Assembly: GCA_009733775.1 (NCBI GenBank)
Contig: WOGZ01000099.1
Location: forward strand, 42,798-106,797
DNA from: Alectoria sarmentosa
Lineage: Eukaryota; Ascomycota; Lecanoromycetes; Lecanorales; Parmeliaceae
Direction: 5' to 3'
Length of the DNA stretch: 64,000 nt
Of this stretch, positions 23,441-34,588 are shown one piece after another (position 1 is the stretch's first letter; each line of letters opens with the position of its first letter). The notes below the pieces were generated by a model, which made no database searches, had not been told where the DNA came from, and saw only the letters and a program-made list of their open reading frames with translations. The position numbers and the translations under genes were made by a program.

Positions 23441-25755
23441 CTAAGTTTGTTTCCCATCCCAGTGCCATCTACCCGCAACCGGCACCTCTTGGTCAAGACG
23501 ATCATCGGGTCTCATGACAGGGTCACCGGATATCTCAAAAACTTTTCTCCCGAAATTTCCGGGAAAGAGGCCCTTCCTGCCACAATATACCCCCCAGAAC
23601 CAGTCATCGTTGATGTTCTCGCATTCCCGAATCTCTGCCCCCTTGGGAAATGCAAGCTCGTCATTGTCATCCTCTTTGGGCCAGTAAGACCACAGGGCTA
23701 AAACACGGAAGCCAACTCCTTCACTGGGTGTGTATGAACCACTGACGGGACTTCGGTGTGACTCGTTCAAAGCATGACCACCCACGAGATCCTCAACAAT
23801 GATGTATCGGTGACCCCTGGGCGAATCATCGAAGCCTGTGATAATCATGCGGTGATCTTTGAAGCAACGCCGCCAGCCTTGAGGTCCGTCCGCTTCGGAG
23901 ATTTGACCATTTTTGACGAGTCCGAGGTAACAATTTGTACACACATCGTAATCGCCATCATCACATTGTGGGCAGTGAAACCGATTGACATGTGGTAGAA
24001 TAGGTAGATTGCAGATGTTGCAACAGGTGGTGGTTGTGAGTTGAGAGACTGGTTGTGTCGTTTTCGATGGCTGAGAGTCTGTAGAGGCAAGAACCCTGAC
24101 AGGTAAGAGAGGATGGGCGCAACACCTGCCTCGATTTACACAAAGAGCACAGTAACCCCATTCACCGTCATTGCAAATGTCACACACCCAGAAAGTGTCT
24201 TGCGCAAAAGTAGAGCAGTTTGAGCAAAAGAAACCTGATTGAAGCTGAAGATCGCCATTGCGACTGGATGTTTCAATGGAGTCTCCTCCGTCCAATGGAT
24301 TTGCTGTCACGCGTTGGTATCGACGACCGGTAAGAAAGTGTGGAAAGGAAAGTTCTGATGACTCCCCAGCCTTTGAGCCCGATATACGATCCCAAAGAGC
24401 CATGGCACCCTGGCCAAAACCATACCAGTTCAGACAGCCTCGTCCGAGACGCCAACATTGCAAGCAGAGATCGTAGTTGCCATCTTTGCATTTCTCGCAT
24501 CGCATATGCAACTCGTACATTATATTTGACCTGCTACACCTTTCACACGAGACGGAAGGTTCTGGAGACGAGGGTAGGGCAAGATGGGATACTTTCAACT
24601 GAGTTGATGATTCGCCCGAGGCGACCGCTAAAGAAATGGTAGGAACTATCAAAGATTCAAGCTTGGCGCTGGATAGCGGCGGTGCGCGGCTCCTCGATTG
24701 GGAATTGTGATGCTCTGTGCTCGCGTAGAGCTCTGTGCTCGCGTAGACTTCCGTTGACGTATTAATACTAGGCTCATTGGATCTAGCGTAGGTGGTACTG
24801 TCACTTGAAGGGGACTGCGATATCGATAGAGGCTCGCTCTCAGAGTCTGGTGCATGCTGCTCTTCGAATGCTCCCGTCTCGATTGCGTGGGAGAGCCAAC
24901 GAAAAATGAAATCTCGGTTCGCTTCGAAGGCCGCGACGGTAATGCCAATTTCTTCTAGCTCCTTGCGAATGGTCCGCCAGGTTATCCTATCATCAGTTGA
25001 AAGACTGTCCACAGTCTGAACTGAAATGATGGTACTCTCTTTTCTTCCCTGTTGGTAATCGTTTATGAATTGGTCCAGCCTGATCTTGATACTGACTTGG
25101 GAGTTGCTGATATCATGGTCATCAATGGAGTTAAAATTGGAATCGTGAGGAGATAATATACCTAATGAAAGCCGTCAACAAGGTAATGTTCGATGTCAGC
25201 CGGGCTCTGATCTCTGCTATATCCTCGATGCACCATTTCATACGGTCCCATGTCACCTTGCTCTTGGAGCCGAGACTTTCATATTTCTTGACAAGATCTT
25301 GCAGATCATTCAGTACGCTACTGCATCCTCCTAAGACTACCCTGAGTCGGGCCGCCTTGGCAGGTGGTGGTGGTGGCACGAGGAGAGTTTCTTCCGACTC
25401 CTTAAGCACAGCATGCAACGATAGGACTTCACCGCTAATATTGCGAAAGCTTTCCGTTGATCCCTTGCCTATTCTTGATCAGCTCTGTTCCCAAACACAG
25501 TTCGAGATGCAGGCAAGCTGTCGGGAAAGTGGGAGCTCTCGACCGTCAACGTGCTCCGGTGCATCCAGGAGAAAGAGCTCAGATTGGACAGTGACATTTA
25601 TAGAAAATCCAGGGATCATGTTCGATGTGTGAGTGAACCGCTGAAGTTGCCCCTTGTTTCGACAGCGTGCCAGTGAGAGCCTTACATGATCTGTACACCT
25701 TCCACGCCAAAGTCCCAACGGCCAAGAAATCGCCGACGCCAAATCCGAAGGACAT
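23441..25755 (-). CDS. STAND-type N-terminus, three ZZ-like zinc fingers and SH3 domain, 680 aa
   Basis: Exons 25755-25686, 25468-25162 and 25106-23441; introns of 217 and 55 bases with CTGAT/CTCC-type contexts and matching phases. The N-terminus MSFGFGVGDFLAVGTLAWKV followed by YRSCK is a well-known start of fungal ankyrin and NLR-like proteins, and it continues through VLSLHAVLKESEE and WRTIRKELEEIGI. Three Cys-rich modules follow: CERCSRSN...CEKCKDGNYDLC, CSNCSTFA...CDICNDGEWGYC, and CNICNLPI...CPQCDDGDYDVC. Each resembles a ZZ finger. Near the C-terminus, VLALWSYWPKEDDNDELAF and WFWGVYCGRKGLFPGNF form an SH3 domain with the usual ALYDY-like start, Trp pair and PxNF end. It is probably an adaptor linking a recognition platform to protein partners; that function is inference. 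Confidence 0.8.
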
Positions 25756-26430
25756 GTTATAGATGATCTTTGGCGAATGATTTCTATGCGTCCAGGTCTC
25801 GGATGATGGCAACTCCCAAGCGTATCTCAGCTCAACTGCAGAACGAAGGCTGAGCAGCTCGAGCCACTCTGGTCTAACCGCTTCTGGAAAGTGCGGACAA
25901 GACGGTATGATCGACGCAGGGTTGTATTTACCCCGCTAGAGAAATTACACAGGGCGGCACGAGCGGTAGGATTTCTTCTTCCTACGCGACTGTTGGAAAA
26001 AGCCCACTGTGATGAGAACCTGATACTCAGCAGACTAGAACCTCACGGCAAGCGCGACACCACTTGAGATCCGATTGGATCTCCTGGCAGTGGCAGGAAA
26101 GACTGCTCGGGCTTTCTCCCAAGGTCGATTCCTGATTGCTAATGAGAGCCTCGAGATCGAGACTCGAATATAAGATGATTCTAATTGCAGGATACATGTT
26201 GCGCAGAGGGCGCGCTCGCCGCTCTTGAGAACTCTCAAAGAAAATATGCTGGCATGCCGTGGCAGAAGTAGTAGCTGTCGATCTCCACGCCCGGTGAAAT
26301 ATTGCACAATCTACAAGAGCTTTCATGCCTCTTTGGAACTTGTATGTATCGCCCGGGCTCATCGAGATATCCCAATGGACAACGACCGCCAGAATCTAGA
26401 TTCATCCGGGCCATATGGCCACTCGAAAAA
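25756..26430. other. Intergenic, no supported gene
   Basis: Upstream of the ZZ-SH3 gene and downstream of the leftward transporter. Overlapping short frames carry no recognisable domain. Confidence 0.45.
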
Positions 26431-28141
26431 TCAAGTCTGGAATCTCCACCGTGGATCCTCGTCGCCCAGCCATTCGTCATCTGCCACTCCGACCAGTCTG
26501 GCATCCCTCTCGCCGTTGTCCTTTTTGCGGTTCTCTGCCCTCAAAATCGCCCACAGCGTTCCGACGACCAGAATATTGGCGCACAGATAACCTAACGCGA
26601 AGCCGTGCCCTAGAAAGTACCTCGGTCCATCCGTAGCTCGGTAGAGTTGTGTCCCGAGGACGGCACCCAAATTCCCGATGGATATCTGCATTGCGTTCGC
26701 GGTTGCACGCTTGGTTTGCCCGCTTACGTTGTTCGCGGGCCAAGAAAGAACAATAGCGGTGGCGGGGTAGATCCCCCCTGCTGCCAGAATTGTGCCAAAG
26801 TAGGCGACTCCAGCTTTTGTCTCGGTCAGGAGAATGATGTAGCCTATGATGGCAAGACATGCAGAGCCCATGATAAATGGCGCTCTGAGCTCAAAACGTT
26901 CCGACAAGAGCGCAACCATGAGTGTGAGAACGGTAGCGACGGCGTACGGCGGGACGGTGAGCAATTGGGCTTGGGCCGCCGTGTAGCCCAATTCTTTGAT
27001 GATCGTCGGTAGAAAGAGCGAGAGCGTGTAGAGAGGAAGACTCATGGTGTGGAAGCCCAGACCGTAGAGCCAAACTTTTGGGTCTCGCATTGCCATTAAG
27101 ACATTGCCCCATGTGAAACCTTCGTTTCTTGTAGCGTCGGTGCTGGCCTCTAGACGGGCATGGACGCACGCCCTCTCCTTTTCCGTTAGAAATTTGGCAG
27201 TGGCGGGATAGTTGGCAACGAAGTGGTAGGCTATCAGGGAGACAATTACGGTCAGGATCCCTTCAAGGATAAAGATCCATCTCCAACCATGTAAGCCGCC
27301 GACGCCGTTCATGTGGGCGATACCCTAGGTAATTCAATTGACAGGAACCGTTTTCTTTGAGACAATCACGTACCCACGCAAGGACACCACCGAATGCGCC
27401 AGCAAGAGCTGCGGCACTGAAGAACAGTGATATCCGAAAATGCTGTTCTTCTCGCCTGTACCACATGGAGAGGTAGAACACAACGCCAGGGAATAAGCCA
27501 CTCTCTGTCATGCCCAGGACAAAGCGCGCAGCGAAGAAGCCAGCCATGTTTTGGGTGACGCCTAACAGGGTTGCGACTACGCCCCAGGCGAGGGTGAGTG
27601 TAGGAAGCCATACTTTGGGCGAGGTCAATCTCAGAACGACATTGCATGGTATCTTCTTGCGTCAGTTTAACATGCCAAACTGATTAGTCGACTGAACGCT
27701 CACTTCAAAGAGGACGTAGCCGATGAAATACAAGGTCAAGCCGGTCAGGTACTGGTTCCCGGCTGTGGAAAGTGGTTAACTTGGTCCAGGCTCAATAATC
27801 TCAAGGCATGCGCAGCCTACTCATATGCAAGTCTGTCGTCAGTCCTTCGACACGCGCATTGGCAACTATGATGCAGTGAGTAATGCAAGCCGAGAGTAAC
27901 AGGGTTGGAGAGGGCTACCATTGCTGCGGTCGAGGAAAGACAACAGATACAACAGCGTCAAAGCCGGCAACAATTTCCGGTCAAGCTTTCGTAGCAGTGC
28001 TTTCTCGTTGATGCCAGAGTATGCATCTTGACCATCTTCAGACCCACTGGAGGGAGATAAGGCAACATTGTGTTTTTCGTCCTCTACATACAACGCGCCA
28101 TTACGTACCTCAGAGGTGATTTCCTTTTCGGGCTCGGACAT
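26431..28141 (-). CDS. MFS transporter, anion:cation symporter (Dal5/Tna1-like), 499 aa
   Basis: Five exons: 28141-27919, 27865-27821, 27762-27704, 27652-27374 and 27324-26431, with four introns of 49-58 bases in matching phases. The assembled N-terminal half reads LLYLLSFLDRSNVANARVEG and then LTTDLHMTGNQYLTGLTLYF, the hallmark of the ACS branch of the major facilitator superfamily. GMTESGLFPGVVFYLSMWY is the conserved loop after helix 4, and about twelve membrane segments are present. Relatives carry organic anions such as nicotinate, allantoate, pantothenate, vitamins, dipeptides or sulfonates. The neighbouring divergent gene is a TauD-like dioxygenase, which makes a small organic acid or sulfonate a reasonable guess. 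The true substrate is not readable from sequence. Confidence 0.88.
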
Positions 28142-28969
28142 GCTTGGCAAAAGCAATTTACTTTGAAGCTTAGGAAGGACGAGAGAAATGCGAACCAAAG
28201 GGAAAAGGAGATGGGCCAGAGCTTGATGCAATAAGAAAATAAGAACTTGTACTGTACAAGCAGAGTAGCCTGCAAATCTGACGACATAATCGCAAGTGAT
28301 GCGGTACACGTTACAAGTCAGCTTGGATGGGTGCTGAGAGAAGAAGGGTGATAGGTCAATGCCTGCCTGGTCTCATTCTAAGCGAATGTCGTGATCGAGC
28401 CCCTGCATCTTTACTCGTAGGGCGTCAAAGGCATCGGGAAATGCGAAAGGGAATTTAGGAAAGTACAGAGAATAATTCCACGAGGATGGCCAGAAACTGG
28501 TGGACCATGACTGTCCAGATTGATTTTTTCAAAGTCCACAGATGCAGCTGAGATGTACCACTACTACTCGTACTCATGGCCATCTCGGCATTGACTTTTG
28601 TTCCAGCTTCGGATGGCCGGAATATGGTCGGACCGAGAATCTCAAGCGTTTCCCCTTTGGGTCTGGTGTCTCCGTTCCCCTCGGTTGGACAAATGGCGAC
28701 ATGTAGAGCCCCATCCTTCCTCCAAATTCATTGGCACGAGTGTTGATGCCGCACTTGCACCATGATTGTTATTTGACCATCTCCTCTCCTTATCGCGCAT
28801 CGTCTTAGGCACCTATGACGTCGACTTCCTCCTTCGCCCTTGGTGGGGCTGAACTGGTCTGCCTCCACATGCCATTACTCCCTGCTACTGTTCATCCTTC
28901 ATCCTATCCCTCTTTCCCCTCATTACCAGCTCCTACATTTTCTCTCCAGCCCGAGATTCTCACTCAACC
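28142..28969. promoter_or_regulatory. Shared divergent promoter region, transporter / dioxygenase
   Basis: The 828 bases between the start codons of the ACS transporter (leftward) and the TauD-like dioxygenase (rightward) hold no supported gene. Pyrimidine-rich stretches lie upstream of the dioxygenase ATG. Shared regulation is plausible but not shown. Confidence 0.5.
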
Positions 28970-30339
28970 ATGGCACCAGGACTGACAGCGACCTTGCCCA
29001 ATCAAACTCCTACCATTCAAAAACAAGTGCCGCGGTCCATCTTCCCTGATGGTATCAAGACCTCTGGCCAGCATCCTCCTCTAACCCATCAGCTGAGCCC
29101 TTACGAGGACTTTCCCGATGAAATCGCTGGTGCCACAGTATGGGATGCAGACGACTACAGCAACAACCCTGAGCGATGGACACATTGGTTTACGGAAGAG
29201 GAGGTTGCGGAGATGAGTGAAGCTGCCGACAACTTTAGGGATGCTGGGAATCCATTGACAGGGATATCAAAGGTCGCTCTCCAAGTGAATTGAGATGATA
29301 ACGAATGCTGACAAGGTATCAGGACAACTTCCGGCTTCCCCGTTTTTCCACTTTTCTCGAATCCATGCGCAATGAATTACTCAACGGCAAAGGCTTCATC
29401 TTGTTCAAAGGCTTCCCCGTGGAGAAGTGGGGAAACCATAAATCAGCTATCGCATATATGGGACTGGGGACGCACTTGGGATACTTTGTCAGTCAAAATG
29501 GAAAGGGTCATGTGCTCGGACATGTGAAAGACCTAGGAGACGATGCAAAGCAGATCGACAAAGTTAGGATATATCGGACGAATGCACGGTATTTCTCTCA
29601 CTGGTCTAAACGTCTCTTGCCGTATGATCCTCCCTATGATCCTCGACTGATATTACGACAGTCAATTCTTCCATGCAGACGACTCGGATCTGGTGGGCCT
29701 TCTCTGCATCGCGCGAGCTCTGGAAGGCGGAGAGTCGGACATTGCTTCCGTGCACCATGTCTACAATGTCTTGAGCAGAGAAAGACCCGATGTACTCAAG
29801 ACCTTGACGGAACCAATATGGTATTTCGATCGCAAAGGCGAAGTCAGCAAAGGCGAGGACCCTTATATCCGTACCAGCGTTTTGTATCTTGAACCTGGTG
29901 GAAAAGGGCGGGTATATTGCAAGTAGGGCCATCTCGTAGATGCTTCCCTCGGACTTTGGCTCACGCTTCTTGCAGATATGATCCGTACTTCATCCGCTCA
30001 TTGGAGCGCTTCTCCTCCGCTGGCATCATACCTCGTTTATCTCCAGCCCAGCTCGAAGCTGCCGATGTCCTTGAAGCCACCTGCCATCGGTTAGCGCTAC
30101 ACATGATTCTCGAGGTTGGCGACATCCAGTTCCTGTCGAATGAGCATGTCCTACATGCGAGGACCGAATACATAGATCATGCGCCCCCGGCACCACGGCG
30201 GCATCTCATGAGGCTATGGCTGGCAACGCCTGAAAGCGAAGGGGGATGGAAATTGCCATTCCACGACAGCCAAGAGAAGAAACGGGGGGGCATACAAGTA
30301 GATGATGTTGCGCCCATAGCTCATCTAGATGCTGAATAG
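28970..30339 (+). CDS. TauD/TfdA-like Fe(II)/2-oxoglutarate dioxygenase, 397 aa
   Basis: Exons 28970-29272, 29323-29588, 29662-29922 and 29976-30339; introns of 50, 73 and 53 bases with matching phases. The core fold begins around LLNGKGFILFKGFPVEKW. The iron ligands of the family are visible as HADD in RQFFHADDSDLVGLL and the distal His in LHARTEYIDH; the 2-oxoglutarate-binding Arg is probably in RRHLMRLWLA. GGESDIASVHHVYN matches the usual segment between them. Members hydroxylate small acids such as taurine or aryloxyacetates, releasing the leaving group, with succinate and CO2 as co-products. There is no targeting peptide, so it is presumably cytosolic. Its divergent neighbour is an ACS transporter, suggesting uptake plus catabolism of one compound. 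Confidence 0.88.
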
Positions 30340-30956
30340 ACATACTACCTGTCCATTCTACCCCTGTGGAGAGCAAGAATCATCGAGACCTAAGCATCGC
30401 CCTCTGTTGGCAATAGCTATCAGATTAATTATCTCTCTTTGGAAGCAGGGTACTCACAGTCTTTCGTTTAGGTTATCCAGTCGTTGTTGAACGTGATCAT
30501 GTCATGTGGCATGTATTGAGCACGAACATGGCAGAAACATGAAAGATAGGGGCAATTGGAAGACGTTCTCATAATTTCGGGCTTGTTTGAACCGAGCCAG
30601 CTGCTGAAGTAACCACGACGTGCAAGCATCTGAAAACATACTTTCCGGATAACGGTTAAAAAGAGGAAAGTGAAAAGAGTTACTTTAAACAATATACTGA
30701 TTGAGCCTCGCAGGACAAATTCTAGGGACTGGTAAACATGCAAGTAGGTCAACCTGAAGGATGCCGGCGCAAAGCCTCAGGGCACAACGTTTTGCGCAAT
30801 TCGCCCATACGTCGCTTGAACGCATATCGCGTGAACAGCGGCAGCAGATGAGTCCAGAAGGTGAATGCCCAAGCGCGTCGGAGACGTGTATATTTTACCT
30901 GATTTTAACATGCTCCGTCCCTGCTCCATCTTCATGATCACCTTCCTCACTGCAAC
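30340..30956. other. Intergenic, no supported gene
   Basis: No recognisable coding region; contains the promoter of the secreted-protein gene. Confidence 0.45.
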
Positions 30957-32169
30957 ATGATGTTTTGTCTTGATATCTTATTGTTCGCGTCCGCCATCTC
31001 AGCTGCTGTCTTACAGCCCTTCCAATCTTTGAATAACCAAGTCTTGACCACGAATGGCTCCGAGATCTTCCTGTCTGCAAATACAACAATCAACGACGCA
31101 GAGACACTACAGCTTTTGAATATAACCATTTCAGTACCCGCCGAGCTCGGCGCTGTAAGAGCGCAATGCAACGCCCGAATGTTCGGCTCCGACTTGAACG
31201 TCGCAAGCTGCCAAGAAGCTTTCGCGAACATTAGCCCCGACGACCATTATGGCAGCTTCGGCATGCGTCACGATGGGCATCAATATGAGGGAATACTTCC
31301 TTACCAGTGGCTAAGTGGTAGATACTCATATGACGAGCCCGTCCCTGATTGTTCTCGGATCTTGATGGGCTAGATGCAAATGCTTATTCGACTCTTGCCA
31401 GATGATGCTCTTTGCAGCTTCAGTCTCTTCCTCGTCGCCCCAGCTACCGTGGCGCATACAACAACTAGGGAGATCAAGAGAGCCGCGCAAGCTTTGTTGG
31501 ATAAATGTACGGCGACGGCGCCCGCTAGAGGCGGGGTCGCGACTAACATAGGTGCGTTGGCGCCCATCCATCTATCCCTTGGAGTAATGAGTAGGGTCCC
31601 ACTGGAGAGTATGAGCTGACGAATGCCAACATGCGTAGGCGGCGACAATCGTCTCGCTGTCGTGATGCTATCTCAATCTCACCCCAACGTTCACTGCACG
31701 CCCGCACCCGTTTATCCATCTTCGATCGCTACGAGGCGTCAATGGCTCCATTGGTGCGGTGATATCCTTTCTGGTATGCCGGCAACGCAGGTGTCGCAAG
31801 TTTTTGGTCCGCGTGGAAATCCAGGCGTCGCCGTCCCCCTGCCGACCGGACTCACGAATGGTGAGTCGCAAACGTTCTCCGGCCGACTGTGGTGGTCGTC
31901 GCTGCTGGGCTGATGAGGGACTAGTGGGCAACAATTGCGTGGTGCAAATTAGCGACAACGGATCGGCAGATCAGGCTACTTGGTATGACCTTTGGGGGGA
32001 GTTGCAGGCGATTATCGCAGTATGTTTGAAGGCAGGTATGATTGGGACGTCCGTGGCGGCTAGTGAGTGTTGCGTTTCCGATCTCGGGATTTCTTGTGTG
32101 GCTTTATTGACCTGTTCTCAAGGCACCCATGGTAACTTGGAGGTCAATCTGCATCTGCATTTGGATTGA
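30957..32169 (+). CDS. Secreted protein of unknown function, 305 aa
   Basis: Five exons: 30957-31317, 31402-31551, 31639-31860, 31925-32062 and 32123-32169. All phases agree, and the first intron (84 bases) removes an in-frame TAG at 31371. The start MMFCLDILLFASAISAA is a clear signal peptide. The mature protein has several Cys and N-glycosylation sequons (for example NGS, NTT, NIT near the start). The segment LPYQWLSDDALCSFSL and ALLDKC followed by GGVATNIGGDNRLAVVML match a widespread but uncharacterised secreted family of filamentous fungi; the second half includes TWYDLWGELQAII. No enzyme motif is recognisable. In a plant- or host-associated fungus such proteins are often effector candidates; that is inference. 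Confidence 0.72.
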
Positions 32170-32926
32170 TTGGATGATGGCGGCTTTCTTGAATCAACAT
32201 CGTGGTCAGGAGAAGGGGAAAGCATGGATGGATTCGAAACGGTAGATGGGTTGCTCGAGACGTATGCATGGCATATTATATACACAGCAGCCGGAAGAGT
32301 CATGCGCACCCTGTTGTTCGGCGAGAGTTGAGCGTCGTGTACGTGACTGTACGGAGTGTCTGCACACCCTTCCTTTTCATCACAACATCAAGACAGGCAA
32401 TTTCGAATTCTCCGATCTCACAAAGTACATGTTGTGATTGTGCTCGTTGTACGAAGGGGTTTTGTGGTGTTCGATTGGAAGCTTTTTTTTCCAATACACC
32501 GCCGAGATATGGGATAAGAAAAGTACGTATGGATTTGGATATGGTAGATATGGGAAGCGCTTGCAAGGGTGGAATTACATATAGAAAGTCGTTTGGAAGT
32601 TGCGAGTTGAGTGGCGAATGGTAGGGCTGAAGAAAACAGATACTTCTTCGACTCGTAAAAGTAATTCTGACATCCATTCATACTCTTGTTAATCAAGATC
32701 TACCCCCCAAGCCATCCCGGCCACCCGACTTGGTAATGTGTATTGGACGTGGTTGCAGAGAGTCCGGGGGTAATCAACACATCCTTGCAGGGTCGCAACT
32801 ATTCTTTGTTATGTTCCTCTTCGTTCCGCTTTATCATTTCATTGGATCTCATTCGATATAATGATAGCTACAGTGGCCATCATTCTTGCTCCCACCGTCG
32901 ACTGTTGCAAAGGCGTACCATTCCGT
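32170..32926. other. Intergenic, no supported gene
   Basis: Lies between two convergent genes (secreted protein rightward, DUF4419 leftward), so it probably holds both 3' ends. Short overlapping frames show no domain. Confidence 0.5.
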
Positions 32927-34072
32927 CTAGCCTTTACTTTCGAACATCCACCAACCCGTCTCCGCACGCACGGTGTCCAGTTCCACCAAACCCTCATCCA
33001 GCTCATCACCACTACTAGTGCAGTTGATACCAACAGATCCAGCTACCATCGTTGCATCGAATTCGTCACCATTGTCATCGACTTTCACCGGAACGGACGA
33101 ATAGCCCGGCGGCACCTCATCCGACTCGATTCTATGATAGCCCACGCCGTCCAGTATCAGCAGCGGGTACTTGGCTTTCTCCCAACTCGTTTCTCCTAGA
33201 GAATCTCCGTATCCCGGGAGTTTGTATAGAGTCTTTCCGTCTTGCCCCCAGAAACAGAAGGCAGTGATCCAGCCAGAATAAAACGTGGGTCCGCTTCCCA
33301 TGTTGTAATAATGCGCGATGCGTTGCCAGAAGCTGACGATATCGTCCGAAGAAGGCTCATCGAACGATCTGACGAAGCGTGATATCACCGGACGGAGGAG
33401 TTTGCAGAATTGGCCTGGTTCCGCTCCGAACGTGTCGAGTTTGTCAAGTCGACTGTATATCAGCTCCCAGTCTTTTTTCTGGCCCAGCAATGTGACACTA
33501 GGCAGGCCGCACTCAATGCGACACTTGAAGTCGAAATACTTTTGCGTAACCCCCATCAAGAGGACGGCGGCGACGACAGTGTCGTGCTCCGTGGTGGTGG
33601 AGAAAGCGGGCATGACCCATTCTCTCAGCTCTGGATCCAAGACATTCTCCTCGATAAGACGGCTCATTCTCTCAGCAAATACACCAAAATCAACAGTATA
33701 GCGATCACCCGTTCCGAATGTCACCGTCAGTTCTTTCTTTCCCTCGTGCGCTACAAACATTCCACGCAGCTCCTCGGCATGACAGTTGATGTAGAAACCG
33801 AGCTGCGATACAATCGCCAACCAGACATCTTCCGGTCTGATTTGAAGGTGGTGGTGTTGGTTATAGGCAAGAATGGCGCCATGAACAAAGCCGTTGGCGG
33901 AAGGTCGAACAGCTGCATCAAGGTTGGAATCAAAGGAGGATTGCAGGAGCTCCACAAACTTTTCACTTTCCTTCCTGCACGCCCGGTTCAAAATGTCCCG
34001 GGAATCTTCAGCTGGCCGATGGCGAGAGATTACGTTGGCCCCATGAGGGGCTGGCTTGATCGTTATCGGCAT
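32927..34072 (-). CDS. DUF4419 domain protein, 381 aa
   Basis: A single uninterrupted exon starts at an ATG in good context. The protein matches the DUF4419 family: FVHGAILAYNQHHHLQIRPEDVW, then IVSQLGFYINCHAEELRGMF, and HDTVVAAVLLMGVTQKYFDF near the middle. FYSGWITAFCFWG follows in the last third. These are the conserved blocks of the family over its full length. The biochemical function is unknown. There is no signal peptide or membrane segment. Confidence 0.85.
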   Translation of the reverse strand: MPITIKPAPHGANVISRHRPAEDSRDILNRACRKESEKFVELLQSSFDSNLDAAVRPSANGFVHGAILAYNQHHHLQIRPEDVWLAIVSQLGFYINCHAEELRGMFVAHEGKKELTVTFGTGDRYTVDFGVFAERMSRLIEENVLDPELREWVMPAFSTTTEHDTVVAAVLLMGVTQKYFDFKCRIECGLPSVTLLGQKKDWELIYSRLDKLDTFGAEPGQFCKLLRPVISRFVRSFDEPSSDDIVSFWQRIAHYYNMGSGPTFYSGWITAFCFWGQDGKTLYKLPGYGDSLGETSWEKAKYPLLILDGVGYHRIESDEVPPGYSSVPVKVDDNGDEFDATMVAGSVGINCTSSGDELDEGLVELDTVRAETGWWMFESKG

Positions 34073-34588
34073 TTTCCTTCGAGAGAGCTATATTGTGTTT
34101 TAAGAGATGGATGAAGATGATGCGAAGGTGCAAAGTCTTGAGAGGCTTTTGCCAAGCCGTCGTTGCTGCCTATTCTGCATGGTTGCCTGGTTTACCTGGC
34201 TCGCGGGTAATGGAAGAGCCTGCACACCCAAAGTCTACAAATCCTCCACAATTTGCCGACGAATTGTCCTCTTACGAATCCTTCGCCCCGTGATCAGAGA
34301 CAAATAGCCATTTCCTCTCCTCCGTCGCAACTGTTGCCTTTTAAAAAAGTTATTGATAGGATAGTTTCAAATCATAAGGCTGAAGGATTCCTTAGTGTGT
34401 GCAGGCTTTTCTGTCACCCGCGAGCCTGGTCCGTCAGACTGCATATACTAAGCGAGTCCGCCAGGGTCTGCATGAACTCATGAGTGTTACCATCTCTCAC
34501 GAACGAATTGCGAAAAGCCGCAATTTCTTAACAGGTGCTACAACATAGCGACTTGATTGTTGACTATCGATTTTGCTGTCCTTATGCA
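34073..34588. other. Divergent intergenic region (DUF4419 / HET)
   Basis: 516 bases between the start codons of two divergent genes; nothing else is supported. The HET reading frame is open for 18 codons upstream of its first ATG at 34589. Confidence 0.5.

Noticed and set aside
31371..31373. TAG in the secreted-protein gene as evidence of a pseudogene
   Set aside because: It falls inside an 84-base intron with consensus ends; the spliced protein is continuous and family-like.
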